Source: Bugula neritina
Taxonomy: Eukaryota; Bryozoa; Gymnolaemata; Cheilostomatida; Bugulidae
Assembly: GCA_964035545.1 (NCBI GenBank)
Contig: OZ037765.1
Location: forward strand, 5,143,698-5,207,697
Direction of reading: 5' to 3'
Length of the DNA: 64,000 nt
Shown: positions 27,746 through 33,014 of the stretch, in pieces
How the letters are laid out: every line of letters begins with the position of its first letter
How positions within the stretch are numbered: the first letter of the stretch is position 1
Notes under the pieces: model-generated
What the model was told of the DNA's origin: nothing
The model's input: only the letters and a program-made list of their open reading frames with translations
Database searches by the model: none
Position numbers and translations under genes: made by a program

Positions 27746-30700
27746 ACATCACACCACATCACACCACATCACACCACATCACACCACATCACACCACATC
27801 ACACCACATCATACCAATGCACTCGCACTGATATATAAGATATATATTAATTTACTTTCTCTGTTATAGTGAGGCTGAGAATCAGTGGATAGTGGAGAAT
27901 CTTCTACCAACTAATGTTGAAGGAGATGCTTGGCTGGGTCTAGCTGAGCTGTTCACAGATAATAGCCTGAGGTGGACTGACGCTAGCCCTATTACTTACA
28001 AAAACCTCGTCTCACAGCCCAAAACTAACAGAGGCTCTATGGAGTGTGTGGCTATGTCTATTGGTGGGTGCCAACCCTGCAGTCTGCTTTCTCCTACCAG
28101 TTTATTAATTCGATAATTCAATAATAGAACTTGATTGACAATTGTAGTGTGACAATCACATAGTTGAATATTTATATACAGTGTTGAGGATATTTAGAGT
28201 AAGTTTGATAAACAGGTAATGTGCACCGTGAAATATCAAACATAATAATATGTTACCAACAAGTTATTTGGTTTGTTTTATTATTGAAATGAGGTCTTTA
28301 GTGTTGAGCAAGTTTACAATTTTCCTCTGCACTAATACTGCTAACGATTAAAGAATTTTTTAAAACTTTAGTGCTTTTTTATAAATAATACTTTTTCATG
28401 TATAATTAATATTTTATTTTACCGCTACAGCCAGCGGCAATGGAGCTTCAGGAAAGTGGACTACTGAGTACTGTTTCTCTAAGAGAGCTTTTATCTGCGA
28501 GATCGACGTGAATAAGAAGATCCAAGTAACCGTGGGAACTCCGGTTACAGACGGCAGTCTATGTCACTTCCCCTTCCAGTACAGAGGTCAGCTGCACAAC
28601 ACCTGCACCACGTACGGAGCTTCTTATCAGTGGTGTGCCACGACAGACCACTACGAGAGGGATAGGAAGTTTGCCATCTGTGGTATGTACCATGCTAAAT
28701 ACTCCATGCTATATTATATGGTTTAAACACGTGGCATACTTCATTATATCTAGATATTGGGAAGAGGTTTAAATAAATCTACACTCCTTATTCAACCAGA
28801 TTTTATTAGGGATTTGCTATTGTTTTTCTGCTACAACTATTTGGGCTACAATTTAACAGATGGGAAAATATTGTTGCAGATTGTGAAGATCATGCTTTTT
28901 TTCTGGAGCTAGCTTAGTTTGGTGTATTTTAGGGAAGATAATTTCCACTGTACCTGCAGTAGATATTTTATTTAGTGTCGTAAGTTTTCTGGGCAGAAAG
29001 CAAATTAATTTTTGAAAACAGTTTAATAATTTTTATTGTGCAATTGTGAGATGTAAAGGGATTTGCTTTACTCAATTTTCCTGCAATATTCTTCTAATAC
29101 CCTGACAACTCTCTGTTGCTATGGAGACAGGGTTGCTATGCGACACTGTTTCAGCCTTTACTATAATCAGATAAACACCTCTCTCCTGTGTTCACTAGAT
29201 CCGTACAGATGTGAACCTGGTTGGAGGAAACACGAGAGACTCTGCTACTATTTCTCCTCCAGCAGTGATAAGCGCTCCTGGACTGGCGCCGAAGCCCAGT
29301 GTGCTTCTATGGATGCAGATCTTGGCTTTATTGGCTCAGCCGAAGCAGAAAGCTTTATCGCAGGTCAGTATGTGATATCGATTACTTGTGGAAAATTTAA
29401 CTGGTGTCTTGTCCTGTATAGGAATATTATTTTTTATATTGCTCTCCGTACTACAGAATGGGTTATATTACACATACATGTTTGTTTACAAAATTGTTAT
29501 CTACCAGTAACTGATAGAACATAAATACTATAACAATGCCAATTGATGAGTAAACCAATTACTGTGGACTTTGTTGACCTATTTATGATGAAAGCATTTT
29601 AAAGTAAACTTTTATGGTTAATAGTTATAAAAGAGAACTTAATGCTAAAATCTTTGTTTCACATTATTTACAAGATTTTGTAAAGGATTTAATAAGCAAT
29701 GTTTACTCTTTACAGATAATATCAATGAGTATTACTGGATTGGTTTAAATGACATAAAATATGAAAATTTATTCCAATGGGACCATAGACCTAGAATGAT
29801 TGTGGTAAGTAATATTAAAGCTTGAAGAGAGATTAAAGACATGAGTAGTCCAGTATTAAGTGTCTAGTAGAATTACACTCTGCTGTAATAGGATGTCGAT
29901 GCTGCCGTGTATATGCTAATTATATCAACAGTTCATTAACTTGCTGCTTTTCGCTCACAATTACAGCAGCTAAAATATATTGATGTGTACGATTTCATGT
30001 GTCGTAGAGAAGAGGTTTCACCAACTGGGGAGTTGGTGAGCCGAGGAACATATCTGGACTAGAAGACTGTGCTCTGATTGTAAACGGCCCCCACTCTGAT
30101 AACCGACCCGGGGAGTGGGTTATGGAGAACTGCGTGGCTTCTAGGAGCTACATCTGTATGAAGGATGCAGGTTGGTTCTTTAGTCAGGAAGCATCCAGTA
30201 GTATTCTCTCTCTGTGACCAGAACTGAGAAGACATAAGCGGCACCATATAACTTTTCCCTTCCCTGGGATTCGAACCCGAGACCTCCAGCTTGCAAGCTG
30301 GCGCCCTAACCAAATCACCACAGGGGCTACTGGGTAATCTCAACCCTACTAGCACTAAAAGAGTGTCTGATCTTCCCTGTCACTAACTAACGTGATTGTA
30401 TGCAGATGTTGACCAAACGTGTAGCTATCTTTTTGTTTTTCTTCAATTGACAACAATGCTTTGGTTTTTCTTAATTTTTGATGGTCAAAATACAATGACA
30501 TCTTTTCTCTCTTTCAATCTTCTGACCATTAATATAGTTTTTATGAGGTGAACAAATGATAAATATACTGTGGTTATTATTATCAACATTGTTTTATACA
30601 GTGTACACCTTTGCACCAACCACCACCATGACTACTAAACTTACAACCCCTTTTCCCACTAAACCACCCACCACCAGCACATCCAAGAAACCAATGACAA

Positions 30701-32006
30701 CCCCTAACGTCACTGTGACTCTCTCCACCAAAAAGGGAGGCATCGTCGGTCAAACACAACAACAAGTCCAAGCGTCTGCTGCACCAAACGGTAAGAAGTC
30801 AGCTGGTCTGTGACCCCTCTCCTTTTCTTCTCTCTCACTAGTTCCTATTTCCCCCTTCCCTCTTTCCTCTCTTCTTTCTCTCCCGTGTTTAAATGTCAGC
30901 TGACAGTACAAATCGCCATCACTACTCAGTCATTAATCTAATTAAATCTCCTCTTTCAACGGCCTCCTTTAAGCTGAATATATTCAATTATCAAATGAGT
31001 ATTGGCCTAACTTATATATTTCCATGCAATAATGCCATCAGCCGCTGAGTGGAAAAATATATTATTCACTTATATAATAATATCAGTTAATGCTTAGGAG
31101 TTATTTAAATAATTGGTTAGAATATTCAACTAATATCATTATTCTACAAAGTGGCATTGAATAATGTAATTTATTTACTTTGAAACTAATCATATTAGAT
31201 TTGTCAGGCGTGTACACATTCATCTGATGATGATCTAATTTGTGTCAATCAGAGATGGCTAAGTCTAACTCACAGTTTGTTTAATACTGTCAAGTACCTG
31301 CAGCTACAAACAGTCTGTGTGACACTTTGTTTGTAATACATATACACACTGCATACCTCACAGCTAGATGTTGTTTTCTCTTGCTCATGTTTACATCGAT
31401 TTCTCCTAATTTCTCATATACTTATTGTATTAGGAATAAATAAAGCAGTTTAGAGAGCTGTTGATGGATTTAAGTGAATTATCAATGTTTTTTGTAACGT
31501 TATCAGTATTACTTTTGTATAAATAATATAATATTCAATATTTGGGTCAAGGAAAGTTTTCATTTCTTAAGTAGAGAAGTAAAATTCTACATCTTTTTCT
31601 GAAAGTTCAATTTATAAGTTAGTTTAATTTGACCAATGAATGATAACTTGGTGTCATTTTATTGTATATTGTTTATTTTTATTGTATATAAGGCGTGTTT
31701 ACTAATTCAACGTCACCTGCATTATGACACCTACATTACTTAAGTGTGTTTTGTTTTTGTTTTTTTATCTACTTTTTGTATCATATTGCAGATATAAATA
31801 AGCTCAGGACAGGGGAAATTACAGCAATAGTGTTGGCTTGTCTGGCGCTGGTAGTGGCTGGTGTCTTCATTTTCTTGTATGTACGGAAAGTGAAGCAGCC
31901 TGAAGATAGTTTCGGTAAAGGTTTAGGCTTTGAGAATGCATCATACAGCAGGTCCAGTGATTCTGTTCACGTGGGTTTAGAAAACCCTAATTTCTCAGCA
32001 GACTAA
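22..32006 (+). CDS. Giant mannose-receptor-like multi-CTLD membrane protein (5' end outside window)
   Basis: I placed 63 exons with GT-AG borders whose lengths and phases keep one frame (9,641 coding nt, about 3,210 residues) up to the TAA at 32004-32006. Module borders are almost all phase 1, as in exon-shuffled extracellular proteins. Order: CTLD A, Thr/Pro linker, CTLDs B-F, F5/8C split by FAMeT, F5/8C, F5/8C, WSC, CTLDs G-N, FN2, CTLD O, Thr/Pro linker, transmembrane helix, tail. By family knowledge it is a type I endocytic or pattern-recognition receptor that binds glycans at the cell surface. The signal peptide and first modules lie upstream. Fifteen CTLDs exceed the 8 to 10 of vertebrate mannose receptor and DEC-205. 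Introns not listed separately showed nothing recognisable. Alternative: 22-1321 could be the end of an upstream tandem paralogue, but its donor phase fits the next exon and no transmembrane exon is seen between them. Confidence 0.85.
989..1321 (+). CDS. Thr/Pro-rich mucin-like linker exon
   Basis: A symmetric phase 1-1 exon of 333 nt. About 80 residues are nearly pure Thr with regular Pro, encoded by an ACA/ACT/ACC/CCA minisatellite, followed by a less repetitive Ala/Gln/Asn-rich end. Such stretches are normally densely O-glycosylated, stiff stalks. It joins CTLD A to CTLD B in phase. Repeat copy number is likely to vary between alleles. The antisense poly-Val frame over it is a shadow. Confidence 0.8.
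1322..3731. other. Long intron, no gene recognised
   Basis: A 2.4-kb AT-rich stretch between the Thr/Pro exon and the first exon of CTLD B. I looked for a transmembrane exon like the one at 31792 and for a signal-peptide exon and found neither convincingly. An open frame at 2290-2529 begins with hydrophobic residues but has no domain match and no supporting splice site. The stretch 2100-2760 may be a decayed mobile element; I cannot classify it. Confidence 0.5.
3732..4876 (+). CDS. CTLD B, QPD (galactose-type) loop
   Basis: Exons 3732-3883, 4498-4622 and 4743-4876. The domain opens with CPQGWYPNGKFCYFF, followed by WNTARDIC. The middle exon carries FYVGITDAG in place of WIGL, and the last has the QPD loop (GKNQPDN), LND in place of WND, and FICKR at the end. 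In C-type lectins QPD in this loop goes with galactose/GalNAc binding and EPN with mannose (established). Binding is inferred, because the Trp of WND is replaced by Leu. It is the only QPD domain in this protein. Confidence 0.85.
5225..6448 (+). CDS. CTLD C, EPN without WND
   Basis: Exons 5225-5442, 6067-6164 and 6339-6448. Opens with CDSENGWHLVDDKCYRF, then WPEARRVC and IWLGYSD. The second exon ends with GEPNAKK (EPN loop). The last exon has ENCAA and FICEKAK but WELVNC where WND is expected, so the Ca2+ site is at best partial. The intron at 5443-6066 contains a 22-bp minisatellite. Confidence 0.83.
5669..5844. repeat. 22-bp minisatellite, 8 copies
   Basis: Eight near-perfect copies of TACACACTTCTACATATACACC inside the intron of CTLD C, differing by one or two bases, then degenerate TACA-rich sequence to about 5990. 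Long frames here (Thr-Tyr-His repeats) only reflect the repeat. Confidence 0.9.
6717..7814 (+). CDS. CTLD D, strongly diverged
   Basis: Exons 6717-6902, 7357-7458 and 7710-7814. The first half is typical: CPVGWSNKNGICAKTF, TWPEAKAAC, SWIDLS. The middle exon lacks the usual WxxGxP and EPN segments and reads as a hydrophilic loop, and the last exon closes the fold with CYESRFYMCAAE, followed by a short Thr/Pro/Lys tail that acts as linker. No Ca2+-site residues are visible. The join between the second and third exon rests on phase and weak homology. Confidence 0.7.
7944..8767 (+). CDS. CTLD E, complete EPN + WND site
   Basis: Exons 7944-8102, 8226-8380 and 8644-8767. Opens with CYSGWTKYKNSCYRR, then IVWIGYDDL, KWVDGSP, the loop APNEPNNHNN, HCAE, and LWNDVDC before YICEAP. 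EPN plus WND is the set that binds Ca2+ and mannose-type sugars. A short Thr/Pro linker closes the last exon. A tRNA-derived SINE lies in the second intron. Confidence 0.9.
8511..8600 (+). repeat. tRNA-derived SINE, intronic
   Basis: Has a tRNA-like head with a B-box variant (GGTTTGATTCC at 8562-8572), a degenerate anticodon arm (GGCTTGTAAGCC) and the tail GAGGTAATTATTTTGCA. The same head and tail recur at 40835, 41055, 62223 and, inverted, at 30240. Confidence 0.7.
8986..10688 (+). CDS. CTLD F, complete EPN + WND site
   Basis: Exons 8986-9156, 9750-9872 and 10578-10688. Features: CGVGWTVDHLSGNCYYF, WQASRNAC, an IAYWTGGND variant of the WIGL strand, GWQWADKSPF, LNWNDDEPN spanning the intron, EDCIEI, RWNDNGC and YICERP. 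The EPN loop and WND strand are both intact, so Ca2+-dependent mannose-type binding is predicted. Confidence 0.88.
9946..10037. repeat. Perfect 46-bp tandem duplication
   Basis: Two adjacent identical 46-bp units (9946-9991 and 9992-10037) inside the intron between CTLD F exons 2 and 3. No divergence is visible, so the duplication is recent or an allele variant. Confidence 0.95.
11056..11106 (+). CDS. Short linker exon
   Basis: A 51-nt phase 1-1 exon of 17 codons, rich in Thr, Asn and Pro. It joins CTLD F to the first discoidin domain. The acceptor TATTTTGTAG and donor GTATGT are good and the frame is kept. Very short, so less certain than its neighbours. Confidence 0.65.
11437..11568 (+). 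CDS. F5/8C (discoidin) domain 1, N-terminal part
   Basis: A phase 1-1 exon of 44 codons: first Cys, VELISGTHWVPDSAF, TSSNRD and GPENSRID, the usual opening of a coagulation factor 5/8 type C domain that binds sugars or lipids. It stops before the expected QWIQVDF strand, which appears only at 13277, after the three FAMeT exons. The domain is therefore split by an insertion. Confidence 0.8.
11750..12918 (+). CDS. FAMeT-like (farnesoic acid O-methyltransferase, PF12248-type) domain nested in F5/8C
   Basis: Exons 11750-11900, 12536-12658 and 12746-12918 encode 149 residues. Hallmarks are FSVQACNDAHISL, FEIVIGGWGNTQSVIR, FWITWSTGKIQVG and VSTGWGASGEW, typical of the FAMeT or 'Methyltransf_FA' domain. 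Despite the name, this domain is often found in extracellular mosaic proteins and its enzymatic role is doubtful. The cassette enters and leaves in phase 1, so skipping all three exons would join the two F5/8C halves in frame. Confidence 0.87.
13277..13821 (+). CDS. F5/8C domain 1, C-terminal part
   Basis: Exons 13277-13518 and 13677-13821. Carries GAWSPKY, GQWIQVDFAKPTLIQSV, TEYYLEFSYD, the FGGNND loop, YVRLRPRKY and the closing Cys (LNGC). With 11437-11568 it makes one full discoidin domain of normal length, interrupted only by the FAMeT cassette. Confidence 0.85.
14192..15102 (+). CDS. F5/8C domain 2
   Basis: Exons 14192-14385, 14608-14760 and 14961-15102. The first Cys is in EYCEPERLV, then SQLSDWTIKTS, YDSRLTA, GWLAALPN, EQWIQ; the middle exon has lost the VDF strand and reads as a diverged core; the last has AKYVRIIPKEYN and LGCLEG. 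The first exon runs through the point where domain 1 is split, so the split is specific to domain 1. The middle exon is the least conserved part. Confidence 0.78.
15292..16006 (+). CDS. F5/8C domain 3
   Basis: Exons 15292-15470, 15616-15750 and 15868-16006. Begins with CSLAAMINGPTPL, then DTRLSASGS, ARLDTTGYASAWIPK and PFIQVDFGVTERISAVTTQG across the intron. YSISYSFDGKSFYHY, RANNDRNTKK and the closing LHGC follow. A canonical domain of about 150 residues, likely a surface or glycan-binding module. Confidence 0.88.
16174..16619 (+). CDS. WSC domain
   Basis: Exons 16174-16346 and 16508-16619. Pattern: VGCFTE, DGPTAYYTYNSPSKCAANC, FMYAGL, CKCGNY, CNFKCRGDDNFFCGG and IVSIYETG. Eight cysteines are spaced as in WSC domains (yeast Wsc sensors, polycystin-1, kremen), putative carbohydrate-binding modules. 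It sits between the discoidin block and the second CTLD array. Confidence 0.88.
16901..18103 (+). CDS. CTLD G, complete EPN + WND site
   Basis: Exons 16901-17080, 17542-17702 and 17948-18103. Features: CPVGYDTYNGKCFKI, SWQDARTSC, GAWIGLNDLQ, FEWADGSPV, SEPNNHLGKREDC, WWNDRLC and YSVCQRR. The second exon is taken from the acceptor at 17541, because the AG nearest upstream would put a stop in frame. The last exon ends with a Thr/Pro linker and the first residues of CTLD H (GCPF). Confidence 0.88.
18398..19394 (+). CDS. CTLD H, no sugar-site motif
   Basis: Exons 18398-18513, 18736-18932 and 19168-19394; the first Cys is in the previous exon. Recognisable parts are YRYSCYSFMEHKVSWGKA, YWVDLRYKT, FVWSNNW, YTNWAVG and a C-terminal ACADTAFPLCERP-like end (SCADTAFPLCERP). 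The EPN position reads MPF and WND reads WIT, so no Ca2+-dependent binding is expected. The last exon continues through a Pro-rich linker into the first strand of CTLD I (CPPEWIPLGPNCYQ). Confidence 0.8.
19583..20844 (+). CDS. CTLD I, complete EPN + WND site
   Basis: Exons 19583-19716, 20437-20498 and 20677-20844, with its opening strand in exon 19168-19394. Carries SWLGAEQHC, YWIGLNDRA, YKWVSGDAF, TNWKEGEPNDWDG, KWNDEKC and WICSVNR. All Ca2+-site residues are present. Unusually, the WIGL strand is on its own 62-nt exon. Confidence 0.86.
21134..23033 (+). CDS. Linker and CTLD J, complete EPN + WND site
   Basis: Linker exon 21134-21190 (Thr/Pro), then 21546-21712, 21826-21938, 22402-22502 and 22914-23033. 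Features: CPDGDDWKFFQGNCYYL, YREASTLC, VWTGLNELD, RWSDGSGYKFSNW, GEPNDFGGGEYC, GEWNDMHC and PSVCKKN. EPN and WND are both present. The last exon adds a Pro-rich linker and the first Cys of CTLD K (AYCPSG). Confidence 0.86.
23253..24266 (+). CDS. CTLD K, complete EPN + WND site
   Basis: Exons 23253-23381, 23487-23668 and 24082-24266. Features: YMGFENDCYKMV, NWTTAEFIC, VALWLGLKHG, YVWSSNEDV, TNWNHGEPNG, EACTEM, RWNDVSC and YICRKPK. The last exon continues through a Lys/Pro linker into the first strand of CTLD L (GCPQGFIKWENSCYKYI). Confidence 0.87.
24439..24994 (+). CDS. CTLD L, EPA variant loop
   Basis: Exons 24439-24595 and 24805-24994; the first strand is in exon 24082-24266. Features: GAWGYMDTNLC, VWIGLTSPA, FSWSNSWPVV, YWGDNEPANFKSQEGC, KWRHTVC and AICKKP. 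The EPN motif is EPA and WND is WRH, so the Ca2+ site is altered. Confidence 0.83.
25169..25423. mobile_element. hAT-type MITE with near-perfect 8-bp target duplication
   Basis: Element about 25177-25415 with inverted ends sharing AGTGGGCAACT, flanked by GTCTAGAA and GTCTAGAG, an 8-bp duplication with one mismatch. It has no coding capacity. Lies in the intron between CTLD L and CTLD M. Ends of the type (CAG)..GTGGGCAACT are common in non-autonomous hAT elements of animals. Confidence 0.78.
25574..26648 (+). CDS. CTLD M, complete EPN + WND site
   Basis: Exons 25574-25855 and 26478-26648. The first carries a Pro-rich lead, NWIPNSDGFCYLF, FDDAERAC, GGDLASIHSDADTNF and HVWIGLRKSD; the second has FSWTDNSAV, NWAQNEPNGVEGNERC, EWNDVNC and FICQIK. 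EPN and WND are intact, so mannose-type binding is predicted. It is encoded by two exons instead of the usual three. Confidence 0.9.
26999..28530 (+). CDS. Thr/Pro linker and CTLD N, no canonical sugar site
   Basis: Linker exon 26999-27073, then 27214-27361, 27870-28063 and the first part of 28431-28682. Features: CQLRGWKYYDGSCYLM, WNEANDYC, AWLGLAELF, LRWTDASPI, SMECVAM, KWTTEYC and FICEID. The loop reads QPK, not EPN or QPD, and WND reads WTT. The intron at 27362-27869 is filled with CA-type repeats. Confidence 0.84.
27607..27811. repeat. (CA)n microsatellite passing into a 10-bp satellite
   Basis: CA-rich DNA from 27607, a pure (CA)n tract from about 27665 to 27743, then seven or so units of ACACCACATC to about 27811. 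Intronic. Open frames across it (Val-Cys or Thr-His repeats) are artefacts of the repeat. Confidence 0.95.
28541..28682 (+). CDS. Fibronectin type II domain
   Basis: The second half of exon 28431-28682, directly after CTLD N. Pattern: GSLCHFPFQYRGQLHNTC, YQWCATT and KFAIC, the four-cysteine FN2 signature with the CxFPF core. FN2 domains bind collagen or gelatin in the vertebrate mannose receptor family, where the domain lies near the N-terminus. Here it is close to the membrane, between CTLDs N and O. Coordinates of its first residue are approximate. Confidence 0.87.
29199..30170 (+). CDS. CTLD O, membrane-proximal, EPR variant
   Basis: Exons 29199-29363, 29716-29804 and 30008-30170. Features: CEPGWRKHERLCYYF, SWTGAEAQC, YYWIGLNDI, FQWDHRP, FTNWGVGEPRNISG, EDCALIVNG, WVMENC and YICMKDA. 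It is the paralogue of CTLD A (22-618) with matching exon borders. EPR and WVM replace EPN and WND, so the usual Ca2+ site is missing in both copies. Confidence 0.88.
30240..30331 (-). repeat. tRNA-derived SINE head, reversed, intronic
   Basis: Read on the minus strand: CCCCTGTGGTGATTTGGTTA, then a GCCAGCTTGCAAGCTGG arm and the B box GGGTTCGAATCCCAG. Same family as the copies at 8511, 40835, 41055 and 62223. The arm is degenerate, so it is not a functional tRNA gene. Confidence 0.75.
30602..30790 (+). CDS. Second Thr/Pro-rich stalk exon
   Basis: A phase 1-1 exon of 63 codons, first Thr/Pro/Lys-rich, then GGIVGQTQQQVQASAAPNG. It matches the end of the exon at 989-1321 in position and composition, but the Thr repeat is shorter. 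Forms the stalk between CTLD O and the membrane. Confidence 0.82.
31792..32006 (+). CDS. Transmembrane helix and cytoplasmic tail exon
   Basis: Last exon. A short lead (LRTGEI) is followed by a hydrophobic helix of about 24 residues (AIVLACLALVVAGVFIFLYV), the stop-transfer RKVK, and a tail of about 40 residues ending at TAA 32004-32006. The tail contains GFENASY and GLENPNF, two copies of an aromatic/aliphatic-E-N-x-x-aromatic pattern close to the NPxY/F endocytosis signal. This makes the protein a type I receptor that may be internalised. Confidence 0.9.
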
Positions 32007-33014
32007 ATAATTGTAACTTTAATTACTAGAAATTTTGTATATTTTATCTTTAATAATTTGAAATTGGCATTTTATAGAATAAGCAAATTGTATTTCTTAG
32101 TTTGATTGCATTTATAGCCTAATATCGGGTTATATAATATTTATAACGTAATATTTTTACAAATTGAAACTTTTCAAGTTTTTATTATATTTCCATGTAT
32201 ACTTAAGTAATTTGTATTTTTTTTAAAATACATCGAAAATATCTTATATATGTCTATTATTTTATTACTATGAATTCAAGAAATATAAGAGTAAGGATAC
32301 AGCATCTTTGTACAAAATAGAGAATGGCTTTTAAATATTTTCTATGGCCCCTTGAAGTTCGCTGCTATAGTCAGTTGTTGATTTAAAACAGCATAAAAAT
32401 AAATTTTTTAAATATATATCATAATTATATATGGTGCTCAACTGAGAAAAAAACTTATTTACAAACATTAAATGTTGGAGGAAAATAAAAGAATTACTAA
32501 AATTTGCATAGCAATAATATCTACAGTGTTATTTGTCAACATCAGCAGTGTAGCTCTTCCACCGCATGGCAGAAATAAGAGGTGGAGCTTGAAATGGATT
32601 TGTTTCCTTATATTCTTCAATGGTTGTTCACTATGAAGTTTTAAGGAATTATTTCATCTGTAACAGAACAATAATTTGTTCAGATATGATGCCCAATTAT
32701 AACAAAATATTATATGGTGGTTTTCATAGACTAACTGTTTACATTTGTATGTAATTTCAGCATTATGCAATGAATTGATATTGTATACAAGAACATTATA
32801 TGGCTTCTTATTACATCCACTTACTTTTGGGGCTTAGTAATTCTTATAAATATCTAATAATGTAATTGCTAAAACTTAGTATTTAAAGATCTAACAGTCA
32901 TGGCTTCTTTTAGAATAATCAAGTTAATTACGTTATTGATTTCTCTATCAGAACCGCATGACAATGTTGTTTTTACAATGAAGTTAAGTTAGAAGAGAAT
33001 TCTTTGCACGCTTT
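32007..33014. other. Convergent intergenic region with poly(A) signals
   Basis: The region between the stop of the CTLD gene (+) and the stop of the ARID gene (-). AATAAA occurs at 32398-32403 and 32484-32489 on the plus strand; on the minus strand an AATAAA lies near 32262-32267, so the 3' UTRs may overlap. No coding frame with domain support. Which signals are used cannot be told from the sequence. Confidence 0.5.

Noticed and set aside
27543-27811. Val-Cys repeat protein, or repeat array with spacers
   Set aside because: Pure CA microsatellite plus a 10-bp satellite without spacers.
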